Of a stretch of 14,215 bases of DNA, positions 5,603 to 11,587 are shown one piece after another. This DNA is from Xanthobacteraceae bacterium (lineage in GTDB: Bacteria; Pseudomonadota; Alphaproteobacteria; Rhizobiales; Xanthobacteraceae), in the NCBI GenBank assembly GCA_030037105.1, contig JASHRY010000091.1, positions 1-14,215 of the forward strand, read 5' to 3'. How positions within the stretch are numbered: position 1 is the first letter of the stretch; each line of letters begins with the position of its first letter. The notes under the pieces were generated by a model. It was not told the DNA's origin, did no database searches, and saw only the letters and a list, made by a program, of their open reading frames with translations. The position numbers and the translations under genes are program-made.

Positions 5603-6787
5603 TCAAGGGCCGTCGCGGCGGTCCGGGCGGCGCGCCGAACGTCGCGGAAATAACCTTGCCCGGAGTTTTCGGAAATCGCGCTCGATGTTGCGAAATACGG
5701 CGGGCGTCGGCCGCGCCCGGAATGCAATCGAGCGCTCCGGGGTGCTTTGCGCCCGTGACAGAGCGGCCAAAAGCCGGAGCGCGATGACGCTCGGCCGCCG
5801 CGCAATGAAGGCGGCGTGCTCCGCGAGCTCATTTCCTCCGCGCGGAAATCTTCCGGCAACGGCGAGAATCGATCTTTGCCAATCTGCAGCGCTATTTGCC
5901 GGCGCGATGCAGCACGGCAAGTCGCTCTCGATGTAGGGTGGAGCCGGCGCATAGACCGCCTCAATGCGACTCGACCCGTACTCGGCCGCCTTGAGGTCGG
6001 ACTTGCAGTCAAAGAATGCTTGTTGATCCGGCGGCAGGTCCGTTGGCAGCGGCGCTGCGGCGATGAACGGGCCTTGCGCGAGCAACGTTCTGTATCGTGC
6101 ATGGGACAGCCGGGATATGTGCTCATATCGTCCGAATTGTCCGAGAACGTCCGGCGCGAAGCGGCCCAGGAGCACGATATCGGTGTCGATTATGCGCAAC
6201 GCCGCGTCGATACCTTTGCAGACGGAGAGGATGTCGTCGCTTGCCGGCAGGGCCGCGCTTGAAACCCATAACAGGCGCGGCCGGGCGAAGGCCTTTTTCG
6301 GTGGCGGAGTTTCGGCTCCGGCATTCAAAACCAGGAGGCTGCGGCTGCCGAGTGTCTCGCCAAGACGCGTTTCGAGCGTCGAGATGAGACGCCGTGACGG
6401 CGCCGTGATACATTGCGCGTTCCTCAGACACCAGGCGACCGATTCGGACTCCGCGGCGCGCCGGCCGCGCGGGCCGACGTCCGGGCCGCCCAGCAACAGA
6501 TCGTCGATGTCGTAAGCAAAGCGCGGTGCGGTCCGCTTGAGCCAGGCCATTTGCCGCGTGCTCGGATTGCGATGAATGATGACGGCGTCGTAATGCGCCG
6601 CGACATCGCCGCTGATGCGCATGTCGCGGTCGACGACCGCGTAGCCGTCGATTTGGTTTTGCGACCGGAGCCAATCGAGCAGCGGTCGAATCCGCACCTC
6701 CCCCGCAAGCGGCTCGGTCTGCAAGAACAACACACGAAATCGGCGCATCGGCTCGCGACGGGATGCGCTGGCTTGAGGGCTGAGCAT
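5603..6787 (-). CDS. Putative GT-B-like glycosyltransferase
   Basis: This is a 394-residue cytoplasmic protein when read from the ATG at 6787. The frame is open up to 6946, but that N-terminal extension is Arg-rich and unlike a protein start. An AGGAACAG stretch precedes 6787 at a longish distance, and ATG at 6748 (MRRFRVLFLQTEP) is an alternative. The N-terminal VLFLQTEPLAGEVRIRPLLDW resembles the first strand and helix of GT-B enzymes. It is followed by AVIIHRN and YDIDDLLLG, motifs I associate with poorly characterised group-1 glycosyltransferases in polysaccharide clusters. LLWVSSAALPASDD starts the second domain. AEYGSSRIEAVYAPAPPY lies where other family members have the donor-binding segment. 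The C-terminal ~60 residues are Arg/Ala-rich. It converges with the WaaG-like gene and diverges from the GT2 gene. Substrate is unknown and the family call is moderate. Confidence 0.65.
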   Translation of the reverse strand: MLSPQASASRREPMRRFRVLFLQTEPLAGEVRIRPLLDWLRSQNQIDGYAVVDRDMRISGDVAAHYDAVIIHRNPSTRQMAWLKRTAPRFAYDIDDLLLGGPDVGPRGRRAAESESVAWCLRNAQCITAPSRRLISTLETRLGETLGSRSLLVLNAGAETPPPKKAFARPRLLWVSSAALPASDDILSVCKGIDAALRIIDTDIVLLGRFAPDVLGQFGRYEHISRLSHARYRTLLAQGPFIAAAPLPTDLPPDQQAFFDCKSDLKAAEYGSSRIEAVYAPAPPYIESDLPCCIAPANSAADWQRSILAVAGRFPRGGNELAEHAAFIARRPSVIALRLLAALSRAQSTPERSIAFRARPTPAVFRNIERDFRKLRARLFPRRSARRPDRRDGP

Positions 6788-7044
6788 CGCCCGGTCTGTT
6801 CCTCGCTGACGACGCGTGCCTGTGATTAACCGGCGCCGGCGGCCGACGAATGATATTATGCGGATGCGAGGATAAATGCCACGATAGCTCGACGAGTACA
6901 CGCGGCGGCAGTGGCGGCGGCTCCGGCCCATCGTCGAGGGATGCAAAATGGACCGCTATTGAGCGCGCGTAACATGGCATGCTAGCGATGGGCCGTGGAT
7001 GCGGCCGCGCGCGCGATCAAAGATTGGCAACCTTCGTGGAACGC
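6788..7044. promoter_or_regulatory. Divergent intergenic region between two glycosyltransferase genes
   Basis: These 257 bp lie between the - strand GT-B-like gene and the + strand GT2 gene and must hold both promoters. An AT-rich stretch near 6851-6872 gives TAATAT on the - strand, a plausible -10 for the leftward gene. For the rightward gene I see no clear hexamers or strong ribosome-binding site. No coding family was recognised. Confidence 0.35.
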
Positions 7045-7761
7045 ATGGTTAAAATTAGCGTTGCACTGCTGACCCATAACGAGGCCCTGCCCTTTCAATG
7101 GCTGATGCAGTCACTCGCTCCGGCTCTCGGCGTCATTGATGAAATCGTTGTTTTAGATGATTTTTCCGATCCTGATTGCGTTGAGATCATCCGAAGATAT
7201 GAGGATCGAATGCCGCTGCGTTTCTATCAGCGGGCGCTCCAAAAAAACTTCGCAAAGCAGCGGAATTATTTGAAATCTTTGTGTCGAGGCCGGCTGATCT
7301 TTTACCTCGATCCCGACGAATTACCAAGCGAACGACTAGTGATGGGCCTTCCCAAGGTATTCGAGATGATGGAGCGGTTTGATATCGACGCCTGCACATT
7401 GCCGCGCATTAACATCCTGCACGACAGCGATCAGCCGCCACATCCGAGTGAGATGAACCTGGCGGATTCGACATACAAAATCTCATGGGAGGATCAAACC
7501 AGAATCCTGCGCAATCTGCCGCATTTATATTGGACAATGCGGTTGAACGAATACCTGACGGGCATGCGTCGTTGTTATCGATTTCCCCATTCAACTGATT
7601 ACGCGCTTCTACATCCCAAGACGGTACAATGGGGTTTACAGCAACGCGCCTTCTACAAATCGATCAAAATGCGCCACCTCAGTCGGATGCGAAACTCCAT
7701 TTTCAAGCGATTGCCGTGGCGCCGGCCCATCGAGTGGGTGGCGGCGGAGGTGCCGATTTGA
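7045..7761 (+). CDS. Glycosyltransferase family 2 protein
   Basis: This is a 238-residue GT-A fold enzyme of family GT2, probably adding a sugar to a lipid-linked or LPS-core acceptor at the inner membrane. The frame is open from 6979, but ATG at 7045 gives MVKISVALLTHNEA, the standard GT2 beginning. VVLDDFSD (36-42) binds the nucleotide. NFAKQRNY (68-75) is typical of the WaaE/KdtX-like branch. YLDPDE (87-92) is the metal-binding D-x-D-E region. WEDQTRILRN (148-157) and NEYLTG (168-173) follow; relatives usually have HE at the last site. The protein is short (WaaE types are ~250 aa) and lacks transmembrane helices. Base composition differs from the surroundings: GC is about 37% in 7141-7200 by hand count, and codons are AT-richer through about 7640, suggesting later acquisition. 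GT2 is secure; sugar specificity is unknown. Confidence 0.85.
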   Translation: MVKISVALLTHNEALPFQWLMQSLAPALGVIDEIVVLDDFSDPDCVEIIRRYEDRMPLRFYQRALQKNFAKQRNYLKSLCRGRLIFYLDPDELPSERLVMGLPKVFEMMERFDIDACTLPRINILHDSDQPPHPSEMNLADSTYKISWEDQTRILRNLPHLYWTMRLNEYLTGMRRCYRFPHSTDYALLHPKTVQWGLQQRAFYKSIKMRHLSRMRNSIFKRLPWRRPIEWVAAEVPI

Positions 7762-7952
7762 TCTCGTGGATCACGCTCGACCGCAACCGTGCGCGATTTC
7801 CCGGCCTGTGCTGGCGCGTGCCGGATGGCGGTCGTTCACGCGGTATTGCTGTCTTCGTTACCGCCTGCGCGCGTGACCAGGATCGCGACTTCGTCTATAT
7901 GGGCGGCGGCGTGCGCTTCGACGAAGATATCGGGGCCATGTCCGATCGGCCC

Positions 7953-7958
7953 AGGAGG
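7953..7958 (+). promoter_or_regulatory. Strong Shine-Dalgarno for msrB
   Basis: AGGAGG stands seven bases before the ATG at 7966 and decides the start, although the frame is open further upstream to 7789. Confidence 0.85.
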
Positions 7959-7965
7959 ACGGACG

Positions 7966-8469
7966 ATGTTGACCCGCAGACATGTTTTCTACGCCGGAGC
8001 CGCCGGGGTCGCGGCGCTATCGCTCGGCCGCCTGGCGCGGCCCCATGCCGCCAAGGCGGCGGCCAAATACGAAGTCACGCACACCGACGCGGAGTGGCGG
8101 AAGCTTCTCAGCCCGGAAGCCTATGAGGTGCTTCGGCACGAGGGCACGGAGCCGCCGTTCAGCAGCCCGCTCCTCAAAGAGCATCGCGCCGGCATATTCG
8201 CCTGCGCCGGCTGCGACCTGCCGCTCTACTCGTCGAAGACCAAATACGACAGCGGCACCGGCTGGCCGAGCTTCTGGGCGCCGCTCGACGGCGCGGTGGA
8301 CGAAACAAAAGACCATTCGTACGGCATGATCCGGACGGCAATCTCCTGTCACCGCTGTGGCGGCCATCTCGGCCATGTCTTCAACGACGGCCCCAAGCCC
8401 ACCGGCCTGCGCTACTGCATGAACGGCGTCGCGTTGAAATTCGTCCCGGCCGCCGCGGATTCGACCTGA
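7966..8469 (+). CDS. msrB: Peptide-methionine (R)-S-oxide reductase MsrB, probably exported
   Basis: MsrB reduces the R-epimer of methionine sulfoxide in oxidised proteins. The 167-residue protein has all family motifs: zinc ligands in CAGC (C80, C83) and CHRC (C128, C131), substrate-site GTGWPSF (97-103), HLGHVF (134-139) and catalytic C151 in RYCMN. Residues 1-35 precede the normal MsrB core and look like an export signal: MLTRRHVFYAGAAGVAALSLG has twin arginines, a hydrophobic stretch and an AKA-type end. This suggests Tat-type export to the periplasm. The start is set by the AGGAGG at 7953. No second cysteine corresponding to the recycling position of two-Cys MsrB was noted with certainty. 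If periplasmic, it needs a reductant delivered across the membrane rather than cytoplasmic thioredoxin directly. It sits between polysaccharide genes and converges with the acetyltransferase gene 37 bp away. Confidence 0.93.
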   Translation: MLTRRHVFYAGAAGVAALSLGRLARPHAAKAAAKYEVTHTDAEWRKLLSPEAYEVLRHEGTEPPFSSPLLKEHRAGIFACAGCDLPLYSSKTKYDSGTGWPSFWAPLDGAVDETKDHSYGMIRTAISCHRCGGHLGHVFNDGPKPTGLRYCMNGVALKFVPAAADST

Positions 8470-8506
8470 CAGTGCAGCCCAGTTCGAGTGACAGCGAGAT
8501 CCGGGA

Positions 8507-9760
8507 TCAGCGCGCGATGACGTTATAGCGGCGGAGATGGCCGCCTATCCGCTTGGCTGCGGCGAGGGCCGCCGCGCGCAATGTCTCCAGGCGCCGCGCG
8601 CTCGCAAACGGCGCCCGCGGACGGACCGCGATCAGGCGGTCGCAGAGCGCCAAACGCTCGCGCCAGATATGGTCGATCATCGGATGGTTGGCCGTCGCGC
8701 AGGAGTCGACGCGATCGACGCTTGAGTCTTCGACGAACCCCTCCGTGAGCGCCACCGTGAGCATGACGCCCGGTGAGAAGCGCGCGAACGTTTCGTCATA
8801 GGCGATCTTCCAGAACCAGGCAACGTTGCCGCTGCGCAAGATGATCGCGGCGGCGATCGCGCGCCCGTCGATCAGGATGCGGTTGACCGCGACCTTGCCG
8901 TCTGCGGCCAAGTCGCGGACTGCGCCGTCGATAAAGCGCCGGACATCGTCGTGACTCGCCGCGGCGGTGCCGGCTCTTCCCTTCCAGCCGCCCGCCTCAA
9001 GGGCGAGATAGTCCTTCGTCGCGGCAACGACAGCCGCGGGCTCCGTCGCCGACGTGAACAGCACCGCGCCCATCTCGGCCAGGCGCCGGCCGAGCCGGCG
9101 CAGCTCCTTGTGCTTGCGCACGCCCAGCGCCTGATCGAGGTAACGCGGCCGTTCGCCGCCCGGGGCGAGCAACGCCCGCTGATGGCGATTGAAATCGGCG
9201 ACAGGCATTTGCGCGCGCTGGAGAACGGCCTGGAGAGCCGCGGCGAAGGGACCGTTCCCGGGTACGAAGGGCAATAACGATAATCCCGGCTGTGCCTCGT
9301 CGGCGGCGAGGTGGGCGAGCCAGGCGGAAATGACCGGCTCGACCGCCTCGCGCTCGACGAGCGGTACGCCGAGCGGCGCATAGGGATGCGTCCAGCCGGC
9401 GAGGACCGGCAGCTTGAGGCCGTAACGCCGCGTTTCCATCCGCGCCGGAAAGAACCCGAGAAGCCGGCGCGGGCTCGTCCCCGACCAGACCAACACCGCG
9501 CCCGCCTCGCGTCCGAACAGCCGCGCCGCAGCGAGCACAAAGGCCGGCTCGTAAAAAACGTTGGGCTCGAGAGCGCGCGCGGCAAGCTCGCGCCATTCGC
9601 CGGCGATGGGTTCGAGTTGCGAGAGCGCGCGCCATTCGGCCGTGAGCGCATGGGCCGCAGAGCGATCGGCGAGGATGGCGCGGCGCTTGTTCGTGATCGG
9701 CGACGCGGCGCCTTCGAGCGCGAGGATCGCCGCCTGATCGGTCGAGATCTTGACCGTCAT
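8507..9760 (-). CDS. GNAT-fold acetyltransferase, BioF2/CelD-like (FemAB-related)
   Basis: This 417-residue cytoplasmic protein has the architecture of the 'acetyltransferase 6'/CelD-BioF2 family: a degenerate N-terminal GNAT-like half (about 60-200) and a better conserved C-terminal half (about 205-345). Diagnostic stretches are VRKHKELRRLGRRL (214-227), YLALEAGGWKGRAGTA (251-266), WFWKIAYDETFARFSPGVML (315-334) and SCATANHPMIDHIW (353-366). Relatives are common in exopolysaccharide clusters, where they are thought to acylate or aminoacylate the polymer or its lipid carrier; the acyl donor here is unknown. The ATG at 9760 overlaps the flippase stop by four bases (ATGA), so the two are translationally coupled. 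The same frame stays open to 10834 across the flippase gene, but that part is non-coding shadow. Family is well supported, function inferred. Confidence 0.82.
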   Translation of the reverse strand: MTVKISTDQAAILALEGAASPITNKRRAILADRSAAHALTAEWRALSQLEPIAGEWRELAARALEPNVFYEPAFVLAAARLFGREAGAVLVWSGTSPRRLLGFFPARMETRRYGLKLPVLAGWTHPYAPLGVPLVEREAVEPVISAWLAHLAADEAQPGLSLLPFVPGNGPFAAALQAVLQRAQMPVADFNRHQRALLAPGGERPRYLDQALGVRKHKELRRLGRRLAEMGAVLFTSATEPAAVVAATKDYLALEAGGWKGRAGTAAASHDDVRRFIDGAVRDLAADGKVAVNRILIDGRAIAAAIILRSGNVAWFWKIAYDETFARFSPGVMLTVALTEGFVEDSSVDRVDSCATANHPMIDHIWRERLALCDRLIAVRPRAPFASARRLETLRAAALAAAKRIGGHLRRYNVIAR

Positions 9761-11184
9761 GCCGAGCCTCGGTGCATCCCGGGTGCGCCGAAAATCAGGC
9801 AGTGAAGTCCCAGGCGATATTTGGCGACGAAGAACAGGCTCGTCGATTCGAGTACCAAGGCAACGGCGTTCGCGACCGCGGCGCCGGCGATTCCCAGCCA
9901 CGGGATCAGCCCGACGCACAGCGCGATATTGATCGCGAACGAGCCGGCATAGACGAGCGCACAGGAGCGCCGCTCGCCGAGCATGTTGAGCAGCCGTTCG
10001 GCCGGGCCGACCGACGCGCGCGCTAGCAGCCCGACGGCAATGATAAACATGAGATAGTAGCCGGCGACGAAGCCGCGGCCGAACAGATGCAGCAGCGGCT
10101 CGCCGAGCGCGAGCAGGACGAGAATCGAGGCGAGCGAGGGCCAGAATGTCAGCCGGATCGACAGCCTGAGAAACTCTGCCAACCGCTTGCGGTCGTCGGC
10201 GACGTGGTACTCGGCGAATTTGTGGGCGATCGTCTGCGCCACCGAGAAATAAATGAAGGCAACAAGCGACAGCGTCTTGGCGGCGGCATAATAGATTGCG
10301 ACCTCGTCGGGCGGGCGGAACTGCTGCAGGACGATCACGTCGGAATAGGTGAGCAGCAGATAAAAGGCTTCGACCATGAAGATCGGCGCCGAGGTCGCAA
10401 GCCAGGCGCGCACCGCGTAAGCCCTCGGTCCGCTCTCGACCGCGGTCGAGAGCCGTCGATTGAGCACCACAATCTGGCCGATGGTGACGCTCCACAACGC
10501 CACGATGCCGGCGAGCGTCGCCGTCGTCGCGTCCGTCGGCAGTCCAAACGCATAGGCGAGGCCGACGAGCAGCAGCAGCACGAGCTGACGCTGCACGTAG
10601 ACCGGCGCCAGCCCGAGATTGACCCAGTTGTAGGAGCGGGCGATACCGCTCTGCACTTGGCCGAGGGCGAAAATCGGCAGCGCGGCGCAGGAAAGGTAAA
10701 GCGGAACGATCGTCCCGGCGCCAAGATGCGGCGCGAGCGCCGCAACGAAGAGGGCGCCAAGACCGGCAATCGCCGTCGCGATGGTGACCGCGAGCCAACG
10801 GCCGCCGTGCAGATATCCGCGCAGCAACCGCCATTGCTTGTGCTCGGTGTATTCGGGAATGAAGCGCTGCGCCGCGGTGCCGAGGCCGAGATCGACCATG
10901 CCGCCGATCAGCAACACCCAGGTCCAGGCATAGATGTAGATGCCGAACTGGAAGCGGCCCATCCAGCGCGCGAGCAGAATCTGCGACAGGAAGGCGATCA
11001 ACGCGCTGATGACGCGGATGATGAAGGCGGCGCCGGCAAGCCGCCGCGCCAGCGAGGAATCGCTGCCGTCGGCGAACAACGCGCGCACGCGCGATATTGC
11101 GCCGCCAAGATACGCACGCGGGGACGGGCTGAGCGATATCCGCCAGGGTGAACGCGGCGCGCGCTCGGAATCGACCGATGCCAC
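9757..11184 (-). CDS. Polysaccharide flippase (Wzx/MATE-MOP superfamily)
   Basis: This is a 475-residue integral inner-membrane protein with roughly 12-14 hydrophobic helices, the usual size and topology of oligosaccharide-lipid flippases. After a ~45-residue cytoplasmic tail, helix 1 is AAFIIRVISALIAFLSQILL, followed by ARWMGRFQFGIYIYAWTWVLL, typical of this family. A mid-protein SYNWVNLGLAPVYVQRQ and the C-terminal GIAGAAVANAVALVLES pattern recur in Wzx-like proteins. It would move undecaprenyl- or polyprenyl-linked sugars to the periplasmic side. The start is GTG at 11184, with AGAGG five bases upstream (11190-11194 on the complementary strand). The stop overlaps the acetyltransferase start. 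Wzx-type function fits the neighbouring glycosyltransferases, but no polymerase (Wzy) or chain-length gene is in the window. Confidence 0.87.
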   Translation of the reverse strand: MASVDSERAPRSPWRISLSPSPRAYLGGAISRVRALFADGSDSSLARRLAGAAFIIRVISALIAFLSQILLARWMGRFQFGIYIYAWTWVLLIGGMVDLGLGTAAQRFIPEYTEHKQWRLLRGYLHGGRWLAVTIATAIAGLGALFVAALAPHLGAGTIVPLYLSCAALPIFALGQVQSGIARSYNWVNLGLAPVYVQRQLVLLLLVGLAYAFGLPTDATTATLAGIVALWSVTIGQIVVLNRRLSTAVESGPRAYAVRAWLATSAPIFMVEAFYLLLTYSDVIVLQQFRPPDEVAIYYAAAKTLSLVAFIYFSVAQTIAHKFAEYHVADDRKRLAEFLRLSIRLTFWPSLASILVLLALGEPLLHLFGRGFVAGYYLMFIIAVGLLARASVGPAERLLNMLGERRSCALVYAGSFAINIALCVGLIPWLGIAGAAVANAVALVLESTSLFFVAKYRLGLHCLIFGAPGMHRGSA

Positions 11185-11474
11185 AACGACCTCTGCGCCG
11201 CCGTAAGCGGGGGCACGGGCGACGACGGCGACGGCCGCACCGCTAGCAAGGAAGTGTTAAGAATCGGTTGGAAGGCATTAATAATTGAGGAGTTTTCCTC
11301 GGCCGCGAAGGTGGCGGATGAAGAATGCCTTATAGAGGCGTGACGACGTTGGCTTTTCGCGTGCGTTCGAGTTCCGCATTCCTGCTGGCGTGAGAATGAG
11401 CGAAAAAACCCTCACGAGCCGAGCGCGGCGAGAACGTTTGCGCTTCTTCGATCTCATGACGGGTATAACGGCCG

Positions 11475-11496
11475 GCGGCGGCGCGCCCGCCGCCGC
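11475..11496 (-). terminator. GC hairpin downstream of the DUF4175-type gene
   Basis: GCGGCGGCG (11475-11483) and CGCCGCCGC (11488-11496) form a perfect 9-bp stem with a 4-nt loop, about 90 bp after the stop of the leftward gene. No T-run follows on either strand. It may act as a 3' stabiliser or a Rho-linked pause; it is not a classical terminator. Confidence 0.3.
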
Positions 11497-11523
11497 AACT
11501 GAGACGTCCAACGCAGCGACCGC

Positions 11524-11538
11524 CCGCAAAATTTGCGG
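11524..11538. promoter_or_regulatory. Perfect 15-bp palindrome
   Basis: CCGCAAAATTTGCGG is symmetric around one base. The loop is too tight for a good RNA hairpin, so it looks more like a dimeric regulator site. It lies about 50 bp beyond the 3' end of the DUF4175-type gene and about 340 bp upstream of the flippase start, so its target is unclear. Confidence 0.3.
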
Positions 11539-11587
11539 TGTGGCCATATCGACGCGGCAAGTTACAAACTATCGGGCCGCGTTGGCC

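Larger units (their letters stand above)
11185..11587. other. Intergenic region upstream of the flippase operon (403 bp)
   Basis: No protein family was recognised; the small open frames are unrelated to known proteins and overlap each other. On the - strand, TATTAAT (complement of 11277-11283), just after a GAGGA/TCCTC inverted repeat (11287-11300), is the best promoter-like stretch for the flippase operon, giving a leader of about 90 nt. The part nearer the DUF4175-type gene holds a strong GC hairpin (11475-11496) and a perfect 15-bp palindrome (11524-11538). Confidence 0.45.

Noticed and set aside
5603..6946. Longer start of the GT-B-like glycosyltransferase at 6946.
   Set aside because: The added 53 residues are mostly Arg/Ser and cross the AT-rich promoter-like stretch; the ATG at 6787 is better.
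7629..8126. A 165-codon + strand frame covering the end of GT2 and the start of msrB.
   Set aside because: It overlaps two real genes in a different frame and shows no family-like sequence; the 204-bp gap before msrB seems non-coding.
8507..10834. A 775-codon open frame that would fuse a long N-terminal extension to the acetyltransferase.
   Set aside because: The extension lies over the flippase gene in another frame, is Arg/Ala-rich and non-family-like; the true start is the ATG at 9760 with ATGA coupling.
10087..11151. A 354-codon open frame antisense to the flippase.
   Set aside because: It is extremely Arg/Glu/Gln/Gly-rich with no domain; the reverse strand has a clear membrane-protein pattern.
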